Positions 17,343 through 28,056 of a stretch of DNA of 64,000 nucleotides are shown piece by piece; position 1 is the stretch's first letter; every line of letters begins with the position of its first letter. The DNA is from Sphingomonas sp. 28-63-12 (GTDB lineage: Bacteria > Pseudomonadota > Alphaproteobacteria > Sphingomonadales > Sphingomonadaceae), in assembly GCA_002281535.1 (NCBI GenBank), contig NCGD01000009.1, positions 41,992-105,991 of the forward strand. Reading direction: 5' to 3'. The notes under the pieces were generated by a model. That model was not told the DNA's origin, ran no database searches, and worked only from the letters and a program-made list of their open reading frames with translations. Both the position numbers and the translations under genes were made by a program.

Positions 17343-17999
17343 TTGCGGGTTTTGATTGTGGAGGACGAGGCCGAACTGGCGGCACGGATGGCGGCAAGCC
17401 TCAGCCGCCACGGCATGACGCCCGAAGTTGTTGGCAATGCCGAAGATGCGGCAAGCTTTGCGTTTGACGGGTTCGGCGTGCTGGTCATCGATCTTGGCCT
17501 GCCGGGCATGAACGGGCTGGATTTGATCCGCCAGCTCCGCGCCCGCGGGTTGAAGACGCCGGTCTTGATTTTGACGGCACGGGGCAGCTGGCAGGACAAG
17601 GTCGAGGGTCTGAACGCCGGCGCCGATGATTTCATCGTCAAGCCTGTCCGCATCGAGGAACTAGTTGCGCGCCTCCACGCCCTGGCGCGCCGCGCGGCTG
17701 GGCATAGCGCGAGCCGACTGCAGGTCGGCGCGCTTTCGCTGGACCCCGGGCTAAAACAGGCCTTTCTGAGCGATCAGGCGATCGACCTGACGGGCACCGA
17801 GTTCCGCCTCCTGTCGCTGCTGATTTACAATGCCGGGCGCGTGCTCGGTCAGTCGGCGATTCTTGACCATCTTTATCCGCTGCAGGCCGAACGCGATCCG
17901 AACACCGTCGAGGTGCATGTCGGACGGTTGCGCCGTAAGGTCGGCCGCGACCGGATCAGGACGGTGCGGGGCATGGGCTATCGATTGGTAGCCGCGTGA
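17343..17999 (+). CDS. OmpR/PhoB-family response regulator (metal efflux associated)
   Basis: A 218-residue two-domain regulator. The receiver domain has EDE at residues 7-9, phospho-acceptor Asp50 in LVIDLGLPG and Lys100 in DDFIVKPVR. The C-terminal winged helix contains LTGTEFRLLSLL and VEVHVGRLRRKVG. It starts with TTG at 17343 after a GGAG site. The 3' end overlaps the kinase start (GTGA). Divergent placement beside czcB suggests it activates the efflux operon in response to metal; that is inference from position. Confidence 0.92.
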   Translation: MRVLIVEDEAELAARMAASLSRHGMTPEVVGNAEDAASFAFDGFGVLVIDLGLPGMNGLDLIRQLRARGLKTPVLILTARGSWQDKVEGLNAGADDFIVKPVRIEELVARLHALARRAAGHSASRLQVGALSLDPGLKQAFLSDQAIDLTGTEFRLLSLLIYNAGRVLGQSAILDHLYPLQAERDPNTVEVHVGRLRRKVGRDRIRTVRGMGYRLVAA

Positions 18000-19360
18000 A
18001 CGCTGATTTTCGCAGCCTGCGCCTGCGCTTCCTGTTCGCCTCATTGCTCTGGGTCAGCGTCGCGACGGTGATGGCGGGCGGCTTTATCTCCAGCCTCTAC
18101 CGATGGCACACCACCGAGCAATATCGCGCCGACCTCACCGGGCATTTGAAAGAGTTGGCGATTCTGACGGGGGTCGGCGCCAACGGGCGGCCCGTCCTCT
18201 TGCGGCCGATGTCCGACCCGCGCTTTCGAGAGCCCGGCTCGGGCTTTTATTGGCAGATTGACAAGGCCGGGGAATCGCCCGTTACGTCCCCGACGCTGGG
18301 CAGCGCTGTCCTGCAGGGCAAATATTCGACCCGCGTTGAGCCGCAATCGGGCTGGAACAAGGGGCCGGTTGGCGAGGTGTTGGAACTCGGTGTGACCCGC
18401 GCCGCTCAAGGCCCCGGTCAGGGCATTGGCGCGCCACTGCGCTACACCATTGCGATCGATCGGCGCTTGATCGAGGCGACAATCGATCATTTCAATCGCG
18501 ATCTTGCATTGTCGCTATCGGTCTTTGCCTTGCTGATGGTGATCGGTGCCACGCTGCAAGTTGTTTATGGCTTGCGCCCGGTGCGACGGATCGGCGACGA
18601 CATTGATCTGCTGCGTCGTGGCAAGCTCGCGCGGTTGCCCACCGACGTGCCCAGCGAATTCGCACCATTGGTCGTTCGGCTGAACGCCCTGCTCGATGCG
18701 CAGTCGGCGGTGGTGCAGCGCGCGCGCGTATCCGCCGGGAATCTCGCCCATGGGCTGCGGACACCGCTCGCCCTGATTGGCGGCGAGGTGGACCAGCTGG
18801 AGGGCAAGGATTCGAGTGCATCTGCCGACTTCATCCTGGCCCAATGTGATCGCATGCGTCGCCTGATCGACTATCATATGGCGCGTGCCAGCGCGGCGGG
18901 CACCCGCGTAACCGGTTGCGTTGCCAATGTCTCCGCGTTGGTTACGCAGATCGTCGATGTGATGCAGCGGCTCCATGTCGATCGCGACCTGATCTATCGT
19001 GTCGATGTCGCCGGCGATGTCGAGGTCAATTGCGATGCGGGCGACCTGGCCGAGATGCTGTCGAACCTGATCGATAATGCCGGCAAATGGGCATTGCGCA
19101 CCGTGACCATTTCGGCGACAATTGCAGATGGCCTGGTGACGATCTGCGTTGTCGACGATGGCCCGGGGATTGCGCCGGAAAAGCGCGCTGCCGTCTTTGA
19201 TGTCGGCACCCGGCTTGACGAAACCAAGGACGGGCGCGGCCTGGGGCTGGCCATTTCGCGCGATCTTGCGGCGCTGTATGGCGGTATAATCGATCTCAGC
19301 GATGCACCGGGTGGCGGCTTGAGCGCAACGCTGATCCTGGAATCGTCGGAAGCCGCGTGA
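17996..19360 (+). CDS. Sensor histidine kinase (metal efflux associated)
   Basis: A 454-residue membrane kinase. TM1 is near residues 9-33, followed by a periplasmic sensor region to about residue 165, TM2 at ~169-191, a HAMP-like linker and an H-box with His252 in LAHGLRTPLALIG. The ATPase domain has N (NLIDNAGKW), G1 (VDDGPGI) and G2 (GRGLGLAI) boxes. The first base of its GTG start lies just before the TGA of the response regulator, so the pair is translationally coupled. The ligand cannot be read from the sequence; the neighbouring Czc operon suggests a metal ion. Confidence 0.91.
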   Translation: MNADFRSLRLRFLFASLLWVSVATVMAGGFISSLYRWHTTEQYRADLTGHLKELAILTGVGANGRPVLLRPMSDPRFREPGSGFYWQIDKAGESPVTSPTLGSAVLQGKYSTRVEPQSGWNKGPVGEVLELGVTRAAQGPGQGIGAPLRYTIAIDRRLIEATIDHFNRDLALSLSVFALLMVIGATLQVVYGLRPVRRIGDDIDLLRRGKLARLPTDVPSEFAPLVVRLNALLDAQSAVVQRARVSAGNLAHGLRTPLALIGGEVDQLEGKDSSASADFILAQCDRMRRLIDYHMARASAAGTRVTGCVANVSALVTQIVDVMQRLHVDRDLIYRVDVAGDVEVNCDAGDLAEMLSNLIDNAGKWALRTVTISATIADGLVTICVVDDGPGIAPEKRAAVFDVGTRLDETKDGRGLGLAISRDLAALYGGIIDLSDAPGGGLSATLILESSEAA

Positions 19361-19604
19361 AGAAGTAGCCCCGATCGATGCCGCGCTGATCATTGCTGGG
19401 CCACTGGCTGGATATAGCGTAGCCGGGCGATCCTGCGCGTGCCGTCCGGATTCCATTTCAGCGAATGTTCAGTCCTGGGCCACCGGGGAATTGCCGGGCC
19501 TGCTCGCGCGATCAGGAGCAGGCTGCGGCGCTCGACAGTTGCATCCCAAAACCAATACCAAAGACAGCATTGCAGACCGGGCCATGTTGCGCCACCGATC
19601 GATC

Positions 19605-20291
19605 ATGATCGATAACGCTCCCCGCCTTGAAGTGCGCGCTCTGGGCAAGTCGGTGCCGGGTCCCCGTCGGCTGTTCCGCAATCTCGATCTTGAGGTCGCG
19701 CCCGGCGAACTGGTTGCGGTGATTGGCGAATCCGGGGTCGGCAAATCGACATTCCTCAATATCCTGGCCGGCCTTGAGGAGGCCGATGAGGGCAGCGTTA
19801 TCGTTGGCGGGGTCGATCTGGGCGCGCTCGACGACGCCGGGCGAACACGGTTGCGACGGGAGCGGATCGGCTTTGTCTTTCAGGCCTTCCACATCCTGCC
19901 TTATCTGACCTTGAGCCAGAATGTGGCGCTGCCCCTGGCGCTGGTCTCCCCCGAAGCGTCGGCAGCGAATAAGCGGGCCGAGGACATGCTGGTGGCGGTC
20001 GGGCTCGGCGGGCGAGGGGAGGGCTATGCGCGCGATCTGTCAGGCGGCGAGTTGCAGCGCGTGGCGATTGCACGCGCGCTGGTTCACCGGCCGGCGCTGA
20101 TCCTGGCCGATGAGCCGACTGGTAATCTCGATCCCGATACCGCTGCACGCGTGCTCGCATTATTTGCCGATGCGGTGCGGCACCACGGCGCGGCGGGGGT
20201 GATGGTGACGCATTCGCAGGCAAGCGCGGCGATTGCCGATCGCGTGCTGCGGCTTGGTGCCGAAGGGCTGGTGGCTCAGGATGGCAGATGA
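19605..20291 (+). CDS. ABC transporter ATP-binding protein (LolD/MacB-type)
   Basis: A 228-residue nucleotide-binding subunit. Walker A is GESGVGKS (41-48), the Q-loop lies in GFVFQAFHILPYLT, the signature is LSGGELQRVAIARAL, Walker B is LILADEP, and the H-loop is VMVTHS. It belongs to the small-ATPase class paired with FtsX-type permeases that extrude lipids, peptides or drugs rather than import. An in-frame ATG at 19584 is an equally possible start; neither has a clear ribosome-binding site. Its end overlaps the permease start by 11 bp. Confidence 0.92.
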   Translation: MIDNAPRLEVRALGKSVPGPRRLFRNLDLEVAPGELVAVIGESGVGKSTFLNILAGLEEADEGSVIVGGVDLGALDDAGRTRLRRERIGFVFQAFHILPYLTLSQNVALPLALVSPEASAANKRAEDMLVAVGLGGRGEGYARDLSGGELQRVAIARALVHRPALILADEPTGNLDPDTAARVLALFADAVRHHGAAGVMVTHSQASAAIADRVLRLGAEGLVAQDGR

Positions 20292-22833
20292 ACCCGGCAT
20301 GAGGTCGGGCCTGCTATCGGCACGACTGGCACTGGGCTGGCTGATCGGTGGCGAGTGGCGATTCCACCCGGCCCGCTTCCTGCTCACCGCGATGGCGATT
20401 GCGATTGGCGTGGCACTCGGCTTTGCGGTTCATCTCGTCAACGGATCGGCGCTGGCCTCGTTCGATGGGGCGATGCGCGGCATCAGCGGGGCGGCTGCGC
20501 TCTCGGTCCGTGCGACCAGCCCGCTCGGCTTCGATGAACGCCTTTACCCAATCGTCGCCCGCGCTGACGGCGTGGCGGATGTCAGCCCGGTTGTCAGCCT
20601 GCGGGCAAGGATAGGCAGTGCCCGCATCACCCTGCTTGGCCTTGATATAATCCGCGCGGCGGTGGTTACGCCTTCGCTGATCGGCGTCAGCCCGCGCGGT
20701 CCCGATACAGGCAAAGATGCCATTTTCGACGATACTGCCTTGTATCTGTCGCGCCGGTTGATGATCGAAGCGCGGTTGCGTGTTGGAGCGCGGGTGATTG
20801 TGGCGGCGAACGGGCATGCCGTCACACTTCGGGTAGCCGGCATGCTGCCCGCCCTGGACGATAGCGTATCGATCGGGGTGATCGATATCGCCACTGCCCA
20901 GTGGCGGTTTGGCCGGATAGGGCGCCTCGACCGGCTCGACCTGGCCCTTGCCGACCGCGCCACGGCGGAGGCCGCGCTTCGCAAGACGCTGCCGCCAGCG
21001 GCGATCCTCTCCTCGCCCGAGGCCCAAAGCGCCCAGGGCGATTCGCTCTCGCGTGCCTATCGCGTCAATCTGGACATGCTGGCGCTGGTCGCGCTGCTGA
21101 CCGGCGGGTTTCTCGTCTATTCGGCGCAATCGCTGTCAGTGGTGCGCCGGCAACGCGCTTTTGCCTTGCTGCGGACGCTGGGCATGCCGCGCAGCGGTGT
21201 TGTGGCGGCCGTGGTGGTCGAAGGGCTGGCAATCGGCGTGATTGGCGCTGCGGCCGGTTTGGCGGCGGGCTATGCCCTTGCCTGGGGGGCTGTGCAGTGG
21301 CTGGGCGGCGATCTGGGCGCGGGCTATTTTCGCGACGGGCATGCGCAGGTCGTCTTTCAGCCGATGGCCGCGCTGGTTTTTTTCGGTCTCGGGCTGCTCG
21401 CGGCCGTCCTTGGCAGTGCGCTCCCCGCGCGGATCGCGGCGCTAGCCGCACCGGCGGCGGCGCTCAAGAATGCCGGCGATGTGATCGACCCGCGCCAGCC
21501 GGTGGCGTGGTGGCCGGCGGCCGCGCTGATGGCGGTGGGCGCCGCTGCTGTATCCCTGCCGGCGGTTTCCCGGCTGCCCCTGTTCGGCTTTATCGGGATG
21601 GCGCTGATGCTGGCGGGGGGCATTGCCGGAGTGCCCTGGTTCGCGCGGGCCGCGCTGGCGCCCCTGGCGCGGCATCAGCAGTTCGGCCAGAGAGTCGGGG
21701 TGCCTGGGCAACTGGCCATCCGCCATCTGCACGGCGCGCCTAATGAGGCAGCGACGGCGTTGTGCGGGATTGTCGCTTCGACCGCGCTGATGATCGCTAT
21801 GGCAACGATGGTCACCAGTTTTCGCGGCGCGGTCGACGACTGGCTCGGCGATATACTCAGCGCCGATTTGTATTTCCGCACGACGGCGGGCGCGAGCTTC
21901 GACCCCGCGATTCGCGCCCGGATCACCGCCACGCCCGGCGTCGCAAGCCTGTCCTTTAGTCGCCAATTATCGTTGACCCTCGCCGCCGATCGCCCGCCGC
22001 TGAGCCTGATTGCCCGCCCGGTCCGCGATGGGCTTGACGCGTCGCTGGTGCTGATTGCGCGCGCGCCGCCGCTGCCAGCGGGCCGCCTGGCTGTGTGGGT
22101 TTCGGAGCCAGCCCAACGCCTTTATGGCTGGAATTCCGGGGACGTCATCACCCTGCCGATCGCCGGCAACACCCGCTTCACGGTGGCGGGCGTGTGGCGG
22201 GATTATGGGCGCCAGGCCGGGGCAGTGGTGATTAGCGACCAGGACTATCTGCGACTGACTGGGGATAGCAGCAGCGATGATCTGTCGGTGAAGGTGATGC
22301 AGGGCCAGGAACCCGTTCTGGTCGGCCGATCGATCCTCGCGCGGTTGCCGCCAATGCTGCGCGCGCAGACCGAGATGACCCAGCCAACGACACTTCGACG
22401 GTTCGCGCTGACGCTGTTCGATCGTAGTTTCGCGGTGACCTATCTGCTTGAAGCGGTCGCCATCATCGTCGGGCTGGCCGGGGTGGCGGCGACCATGTCC
22501 GCCCAGACGATCGCCCGCGAACGCGAGTTCGGCATGCTGCGCCACCTGGGCGTCACACGGCGGCAATTGACACAGATGCTCGCTATCGAAGGGGCGATTC
22601 TGGGGGTGACCGGGGCGCTCGCCGGGATAGGGCTTGGCCTTATTCTGTCGCAGGTATTGATCCATGTCATCAACCCGCAATCGTTCAACTGGACGATGTC
22701 GACGCGGATCCCGGTCGGGACCTTGCTCGGCGTCGCGGCGGCGCTGACCGGGGCGGCCGCCATCACAGCGGTGTGCGCCGGGCGACGCGCGACCGCGCAA
22801 AGCGCGATCCAGTCGGTGCGAGAGGATTGGTAA
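20281..22833 (+). CDS. ABC transporter permease with two FtsX/MacB-like modules
   Basis: An 850-residue inner-membrane protein. After the first TM helix (FLLTAMAIAIGVALGFAVHLV) comes a periplasmic domain, three helices with the FtsX motif RRQRAFALLRTLGM, then a second helix, periplasmic domain and a second FtsX module (AREREFGMLRHLGVTRRQL). The architecture is that of large AttG/DevC-like permeases. It would transport with the ATPase encoded just upstream and the AttH-like protein downstream. The start at 20281 overlaps the ATPase stop; the ATG at 20299 is an alternative. Confidence 0.9.
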   Translation: MADEPGMRSGLLSARLALGWLIGGEWRFHPARFLLTAMAIAIGVALGFAVHLVNGSALASFDGAMRGISGAAALSVRATSPLGFDERLYPIVARADGVADVSPVVSLRARIGSARITLLGLDIIRAAVVTPSLIGVSPRGPDTGKDAIFDDTALYLSRRLMIEARLRVGARVIVAANGHAVTLRVAGMLPALDDSVSIGVIDIATAQWRFGRIGRLDRLDLALADRATAEAALRKTLPPAAILSSPEAQSAQGDSLSRAYRVNLDMLALVALLTGGFLVYSAQSLSVVRRQRAFALLRTLGMPRSGVVAAVVVEGLAIGVIGAAAGLAAGYALAWGAVQWLGGDLGAGYFRDGHAQVVFQPMAALVFFGLGLLAAVLGSALPARIAALAAPAAALKNAGDVIDPRQPVAWWPAAALMAVGAAAVSLPAVSRLPLFGFIGMALMLAGGIAGVPWFARAALAPLARHQQFGQRVGVPGQLAIRHLHGAPNEAATALCGIVASTALMIAMATMVTSFRGAVDDWLGDILSADLYFRTTAGASFDPAIRARITATPGVASLSFSRQLSLTLAADRPPLSLIARPVRDGLDASLVLIARAPPLPAGRLAVWVSEPAQRLYGWNSGDVITLPIAGNTRFTVAGVWRDYGRQAGAVVISDQDYLRLTGDSSSDDLSVKVMQGQEPVLVGRSILARLPPMLRAQTEMTQPTTLRRFALTLFDRSFAVTYLLEAVAIIVGLAGVAATMSAQTIAREREFGMLRHLGVTRRQLTQMLAIEGAILGVTGALAGIGLGLILSQVLIHVINPQSFNWTMSTRIPVGTLLGVAAALTGAAAITAVCAGRRATAQSAIQSVREDW

Positions 22834-23900
22834 TGCGTCGACCGGGCCTGCTTTTCACCTGGGTGGCGATGGTCGCCGCAGCGGCGCCGGCCGCCACGCC
22901 CTATCCCGTCGTTCGGCCGGGAATCACCCTGCGCTTTCCGGTCGATCACGGGGCGCATCCGTCATTTCGCACCGAATGGTGGTATGTGACGGGCTGGCTG
23001 AAAACAGCGGACGGCAAGGATTTGGGGTTCCAGATCACCTTCTTTCGCACCCGCCCCCCGATCGATCCGCGGAACCCGAGCAAGTTCGCGGCCCGGCAAG
23101 TGTTGTTAGCTCATGCCGCCCTGTCCGATCCGGCCACCGGCCGCCTGCTGCATGGCGAGCGTGCCGCACGTCAGGGGTTCGGGCTCGCCCAGGCCGGGAT
23201 CGGCAATGCCGATATCGCGATCCGCGACTGGCGATTGCAGCGCGCCGCCGATGGCCGGTGGCGGGCGCACATTGCCGCCAATGGTTTTGCCCTCGCGCTT
23301 GCCTTCCAACCGACCCAGCCTGTCCTGCCCCAGGGACAGGGCGGCTATAGCCGCAAGGGACCGCGCCCCGATCAGGCGAGCTATTATTACTCAATTCCCC
23401 ATCTCAAGGTCAGCGGTGAGGTGCAACGCGGCGGCAAGGCGGTATCAGTCACCGGTGAGGCTTGGCTCGACCGCGAATGGTCGTCCAGCTATCTGGCCCC
23501 TGACGCGCAAGGCTGGGACTGGACCGGGCTCAATTTCGACGATGGCTCGGCGTTGATGGCATTTCGCATCCGTCGCCAGGGTGGCGGCGTCTTATGGGCA
23601 GGCGGTGCGCGGCGCGGCGCGGACGGGACAACCACAGCATTCAAGCCCCGCGACGTCAGCTTCCGCCCGCTGGCGACCTGGCAGAGCAAGGCGACCGGCG
23701 CGGTTTATCCGGTCATGCAACTGCTCAGCATCCGCCTGCGGGGGCGGATCGTGCGGTGGCGGCTGACGCCGATGTTCGCTGCGCAGGAACTCGATTCCCG
23801 ACGCAGCGGCCTGCCCGTCTATTGGGAGGGCGCGGTGCGCACCCGTGGTGGTCGCGGCTATCTGGAACTCACTGGCTATGATCAGCCGCTGACGATGTAA
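22833..23900 (+). CDS. AttH-like lipocalin-type secreted protein (CrtC/AttH family)
   Basis: A 355-residue exported protein with a signal peptide (LLFTWVAMVAAAAPAATPYP) and two lipocalin-like beta modules. Family marks are the FRTEWWYVTGWL motif near residue 50, FQITFFRTRPP, and GEAWLDREWSS with a DGSALMAFRIR strand. The related carotenoid hydratase fold binds hydrophobic ligands, but no carotenoid gene is near, so hydratase activity is not claimed. The ATG overlaps the permease stop (TAATG) after a GAGAGGA site, so it is the third gene of the operon. Confidence 0.88.
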   Translation: MRRPGLLFTWVAMVAAAAPAATPYPVVRPGITLRFPVDHGAHPSFRTEWWYVTGWLKTADGKDLGFQITFFRTRPPIDPRNPSKFAARQVLLAHAALSDPATGRLLHGERAARQGFGLAQAGIGNADIAIRDWRLQRAADGRWRAHIAANGFALALAFQPTQPVLPQGQGGYSRKGPRPDQASYYYSIPHLKVSGEVQRGGKAVSVTGEAWLDREWSSSYLAPDAQGWDWTGLNFDDGSALMAFRIRRQGGGVLWAGGARRGADGTTTAFKPRDVSFRPLATWQSKATGAVYPVMQLLSIRLRGRIVRWRLTPMFAAQELDSRRSGLPVYWEGAVRTRGGRGYLELTGYDQPLTM

Positions 23901-23993
23901 TGCCGGCCTTGACGGGCCCGATCCGCCATGGTCGCGCTCCGCTCGCACGGACATATCGCGCCGATATGGCACGCCACCGCTGACTGCGGATGA

Positions 23994-26297
23994 TCAGGCT
24001 GGCAGCCCCGCCAGCACCTGCGCCGGCGAGATGGGCAGGTGGCGCAGCCGCACGCCGATGGCGCGGAAGATAGCATTGCCGATAGCCGGGCCAACCACTG
24101 TGGTCGCAGGTTCGCCGAGCCCGACCGGCGGCTCGCTGCTGTCGACAAAACCGATGTCCAGATCGGGCACATCGGCCATCCGCAGCGGCATATAGCTATC
24201 AAGGTTGGTGTCCTTGACCTGGCCGTCGGCAAATTCGGTCCCTTCGTGCAGCGCTATGCTTAGCCCCCACAACGCACTGCCCTGCACTTGCGCCAGCGCA
24301 CCGTCAGGATCGACGATGGTCCCCGCGTCGACGGCGAGTGACAGCTTTTCGACGCGAACGATTCCGGCCTTGCGATCGACATGAACGCGCGCGACACAGG
24401 CCGTCCAGGTCGGCATGTCGCGCTCCTGGCCAAAGCTGGTTGCCAGTCCCAGCGCCGTATCGGCCGGCAGTTTGCCGCCCCAGCCCGCCATCGCTGCCGC
24501 GCGGCGGACCACCTCGGCCTGGCGCAACGCCCCGCCAACTGCGCTTGGCGCGCTGCCGGCATTGCGGCCGGCACCCGTCAGCAGCTTGAGCCGGAACGCG
24601 ACCGGATCGGTCTTGGTGTGATGCGCTGCTTCGTCGATAAAGCTTTCCAGCGCCCAGTTGGTCCAGCCGGGGCCGACCGAGCGCAGCCAGCCGGGCCGAA
24701 AGGTTTCGTTGGCCATGTCGTTGACGATCGCCCGCACGCGCTGATGGCCGACATCATACCAATGATCCGCGCCCGCGATCGCGAAGGGATCATATTTGTC
24801 GCCCGCCTTGTTCTTAGCGAGGAAGGCTGCGGCCAGCGCCAGCGTCGGCCAGCCGGCACAGGCATGATGTTCCATCGCCGTTACGCCGCCGCCACGATCG
24901 AATGCCATGCGCAGCCGTTGCACCGATGGCGAGCGGACCGAATCGAAGCGCGCATCGTCCTCGCGCGTCAGGATCATCTTGACCGGCTTGCCCAACGCCT
25001 TGGCAGCAAGCGCCGCCGGTACCGCATAATCGCCGTTGAGTCGCCGCCCGAAACCGCCGCCGAGCAGATAGGTGCGCATCACCACCTTGGTCTCGGCGAC
25101 TCCCAGCGCCTTGGCAAGCGTCGGCAAGATCAGGCTTTGCCACTGGTTGCCGGTATGGATTTCGAAGACGCCGTTCTTCTCGGCTGCCAGCGCATTGAGC
25201 GGTTCGAGCTGGAAATGCAGCACCGTCCCGGTCGTGTAACTGGCATCGATTGTGCTGGCCGCACCGGCGCCGAAACTGGCAGCAGGCGGGCGATCCGAGA
25301 CATCGAGATCGACGCCGCCATCCGCCTTGGCGACGAGGGCGGCACCGTGGTCGAGAAGCATCTTTTCGCTGACATTGGCCCCCGGCCCCGCGGTCCAGCG
25401 GACGTCGATGAGATCTGCTGCCTTGATCGCGGCGGGATAGCTGTCGGCAATCACCATCACCCAGCCGGGTACGGTGTCCGATGGGTCGTCGAGGACCAGG
25501 TAGCGCTGATAGCCGGAGACCGTCTTTGCTTTGCTGTCATCCACCGAGGATACCTTGGCGCCATTGCGCGTCGGCGGCAGCTTGGGGCGGGCATAGACCA
25601 TGCCGGGCAGCTTGGCGTCGATCCCGTACAGCGCGGTGCCGTTGGTCTTCGCATCAATGTCGAACGCGGGCACGGGCTGGCCGATCAGCCGGCGGTCGGC
25701 AACCGGCTTGATGGGCAGCTTGCCCAGTTCCTCGGCGGTAAACTGGCGCGCCACGGCGCCGCTCTTGGCGATGTCGCCGAAGGAGATCGATCGGCTACCG
25801 GTATGGACCGCGCCTTTTTTGGCGGAGCAGCGCTCGGGCGTCGTGCCCAGCAGTTTCGCGCCCGCTTCGATCAATGCGATCCGCCCGGCCGCACCAGCCT
25901 GGCTGAACAAGGGGAAGGTCTGCCATACTGACCAACTGCCGCCGGTGACCATGAATCCCCATTTCGGGGCGGTGTCGACATGGACGATCCTTACCTTGGA
26001 CCAATCCGCCTCGAGCTCGTCGGCCAGGATACGCGCGAGCGCGGTGCCGACATGCTGGCCCATTTCGGCGCGGATGATGTTGACAGTAACGATGCCATCG
26101 CTGTCGATCGCAAACCATTGGGTCGGCTCGAACGCGGGGCCGGTGGCCGGGGCGGGGACATTGCCGGGCACGGCCGGGTCGATCGCGGCGATGACGCCTG
26201 AAACGCTGAAGGCGACGATGCCGGCGCCACTCGCCACCATGAAGCTGCGGCGTGACCAATGGGTGTTGGAGGTGGGAGGCGGGGGCAGCCGGCTCAT
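23994..26297 (-). CDS. Molybdopterin-binding subunit of xanthine dehydrogenase-family oxidoreductase (IorB-like)
   Basis: A 767-residue molybdenum hydroxylase large subunit of the isoquinoline 1-oxidoreductase/aldehyde dehydrogenase type. A twin-arginine signal ([12 protein letters not shown]) indicates Tat export with bound cofactor. Molybdopterin segments include [21 protein letters not shown] and, near the end, [16 protein letters not shown], which carries the catalytic glutamate. The start at 26297 overlaps the small-subunit stop (ATGA); a longer upstream open frame merely reads through the small-subunit gene. The substrate is unknown. Confidence 0.9.
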   Translation of the reverse strand: MSRLPPPPTSNTHWSRRSFMVASGAGIVAFSVSGVIAAIDPAVPGNVPAPATGPAFEPTQWFAIDSDGIVTVNIIRAEMGQHVGTALARILADELEADWSKVRIVHVDTAPKWGFMVTGGSWSVWQTFPLFSQAGAAGRIALIEAGAKLLGTTPERCSAKKGAVHTGSRSISFGDIAKSGAVARQFTAEELGKLPIKPVADRRLIGQPVPAFDIDAKTNGTALYGIDAKLPGMVYARPKLPPTRNGAKVSSVDDSKAKTVSGYQRYLVLDDPSDTVPGWVMVIADSYPAAIKAADLIDVRWTAGPGANVSEKMLLDHGAALVAKADGGVDLDVSDRPPAASFGAGAASTIDASYTTGTVLHFQLEPLNALAAEKNGVFEIHTGNQWQSLILPTLAKALGVAETKVVMRTYLLGGGFGRRLNGDYAVPAALAAKALGKPVKMILTREDDARFDSVRSPSVQRLRMAFDRGGGVTAMEHHACAGWPTLALAAAFLAKNKAGDKYDPFAIAGADHWYDVGHQRVRAIVNDMANETFRPGWLRSVGPGWTNWALESFIDEAAHHTKTDPVAFRLKLLTGAGRNAGSAPSAVGGALRQAEVVRRAAAMAGWGGKLPADTALGLATSFGQERDMPTWTACVARVHVDRKAGIVRVEKLSLAVDAGTIVDPDGALAQVQGSALWGLSIALHEGTEFADGQVKDTNLDSYMPLRMADVPDLDIGFVDSSEPPVGLGEPATTVVGPAIGNAIFRAIGVRLRHLPISPAQVLAGLPA

Positions 26298-26758
26298 GAC
26301 TTTGCCACCGGCGCAGCGGCGGCCTGCTTGATCGCCTCGCGGATGCGCGAATAGGTCATGCAGCGGCAGAGATTGCCGGTCATCACGGCATCGATATCGG
26401 TATCGGTTGGAGCGGGAAAGTCGGTCAGCATCGCGGCGGCCTGCATGATCTGGCCTGACTGGCAGTAGCCGCATTGCGGCACTTGCAGCGTGCGCCACGC
26501 TTGTTGCAGCGGATGGTTGCCCGCCGGGTCGAGCCCTTCGATCGTGGTGATGCTGGCGCCCTTGATCGCCGAAATCGGCGTGATGCAGGATCGGGTTGCG
26601 CGGCCGCCGACATGAACGGTGCAGGCCCCGCACATGCCGATGCCGCAGCCGAATTTGGTGCCAGTCAGCCCGACAATATCGCGGATGACCCAGAGCAACG
26701 GTGTGTCGTCATCGACAGCGATGGTCACGGCCTGGCCGTTAACGGTGAAACTGGTCAT
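26294..26758 (-). CDS. (2Fe-2S)-binding subunit of molybdenum oxidoreductase (IorA-like)
   Basis: A 154-residue electron-transfer subunit. The N-terminal plant-type [2Fe-2S] motif is [15 protein letters not shown] with a later RSC; the second cluster uses CGYCQSGQ and CRC. This is the complete set of eight cysteines. It carries electrons from the molybdenum centre of the large subunit towards the cytochrome encoded upstream. ATGA overlaps at both ends join it to the cytochrome and large-subunit genes. Confidence 0.95.
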   Translation of the reverse strand: MTSFTVNGQAVTIAVDDDTPLLWVIRDIVGLTGTKFGCGIGMCGACTVHVGGRATRSCITPISAIKGASITTIEGLDPAGNHPLQQAWRTLQVPQCGYCQSGQIMQAAAMLTDFPAPTDTDIDAVMTGNLCRCMTYSRIREAIKQAAAAPVAKS

Positions 26759-28056
26759 TGCTGCTCGCCCTTGCCTTCGGCGCGGATCGCCGCGACTCGA
26801 TATTCCAGATCGGGCCATGCAGGCCCGGTCGTCCGGGTCGCCCGCAGATAGGCGGCGATCCGGGCGATATCGGCATCGTTCAGGCCGCGGGCAAAGCCCG
26901 GCATGACCACGCCGGGAATACCGTCCGGTGCGTTGATGCCGTAGAGTATGACGCGGATCAGATTGCGCGGATCATCCATGGTGACGGCGCTGTTGAGCGC
27001 CAGATCGGGGCGCAGCGGGTTGATCTGCCTGCCGCCATTATAATGGCACGGTGCGCAGGCGGCGGTGGTCAGCCGTGCCGCTGCATCATATTGCAGCCCA
27101 AGGCCGATTTTGTCAGTGGCAAGCGCCTGCGCGATCGTCGACGCGCCGGCCGCGCGCTTGCCCGCCGCGCCATTGATGCTGGCGATATAGGTGGCAATTG
27201 CCTGGAGATCGGTCGTGGGGAGTTTGCTCAGGCCATGCACCACCGGGCCCATCGGTCCGGCGGCGACGCCGTGATAGCGGGTGACGCCGGTGCCGAGATA
27301 GGCGATCAGTTCGTCTTCGCTCCACGGGACGGGGGCAGAGTTGGCCGCTGTCAGCGCCGGCGCGATCCAATGGTCGATCAGCGCGCCGGCCAGTGGCTTG
27401 GCCTTGTTTTCGGCACCCAGCGAGCCCCGCGGCGTATGGCAAGCCCCGCAATGGCTGATCCCCTCGACCAGATAGGCGCCGCGATTCCAGCTGGCATCCT
27501 TGCTGGCGTCGGGAACGAAGCGGCCGGGGGTGAAGAACAACAATTTCCAGCCGGCCTGGAGCAACCGGATGTTGATCGGGAAGGGCACCGTGTTCGGTTT
27601 CGCCGGCGCGCTGATCGCCGGGCGAGTCATCAAGAATGCATATAGCGCAGCGACATCGTCGTCGCTCAGCTTGGCGAAATGATCATAGGGAAAGGCCGGG
27701 AAAAGGTGTGACCCGTCGCGCGCAACGCCTTCGCGCATTGCCCGGCTAAATGCCGGCAGCGACCAGCGGCCAATGCCGGTGTCGGGATCGGGGGTGATGT
27801 TGGTCGAATAAATCGTGCCGAATGGCGTGGCCATGGCATAACCGCCCGCCAGCGCGCCCCCGCCCTTGACGGTGTGGCAGGCCGCGCAATAGCCGGCACT
27901 GGCCAAGATCTGGCCCCGGGCGATTTGCGCCGGTGCAAAGCGGGCAATCGCCGGCGTTGCTATGGGGGAAATCGCTGACCGCCAGCCAAGGCCGACCAGC
28001 ACGAGCAGCGCGATCACGACAATCGCCGCGCCGCCGATCAGCCATGGCCTTTTCAC
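26755..28056 (-). CDS. Membrane-anchored tri-haem cytochrome c
   Basis: A 433-residue cytochrome with an N-terminal membrane anchor ([19 protein letters not shown]) and three haem c sites: CAACH, CGACH and CAPCH. It resembles the cytochrome subunits of alcohol and aldehyde dehydrogenase complexes. In this operon it would accept electrons from the [2Fe-2S] subunit and pass them to the quinone pool or oxidases. It is the first gene of the three-gene operon. Confidence 0.93.
   Translation of the reverse strand: MKRPWLIGGAAIVVIALLVLVGLGWRSAISPIATPAIARFAPAQIARGQILASAGYCAACHTVKGGGALAGGYAMATPFGTIYSTNITPDPDTGIGRWSLPAFSRAMREGVARDGSHLFPAFPYDHFAKLSDDDVAALYAFLMTRPAISAPAKPNTVPFPINIRLLQAGWKLLFFTPGRFVPDASKDASWNRGAYLVEGISHCGACHTPRGSLGAENKAKPLAGALIDHWIAPALTAANSAPVPWSEDELIAYLGTGVTRYHGVAAGPMGPVVHGLSKLPTTDLQAIATYIASINGAAGKRAAGASTIAQALATDKIGLGLQYDAAARLTTAACAPCHYNGGRQINPLRPDLALNSAVTMDDPRNLIRVILYGINAPDGIPGVVMPGFARGLNDADIARIAAYLRATRTTGPAWPDLEYRVAAIRAEGKGEQQ

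Noticed and set aside
20901-21743. 280-residue plus-strand frame inside the permease
   Set aside because: It is in a shifted frame, rich in Arg and Gly, with no membrane segments. It is a composition artefact of GC-rich DNA.
22833-23900. Carotenoid 1,2-hydratase
   Set aside because: The fold is shared, but no carotenoid genes are nearby and the protein is part of an ABC operon. AttH-like is the safer call.
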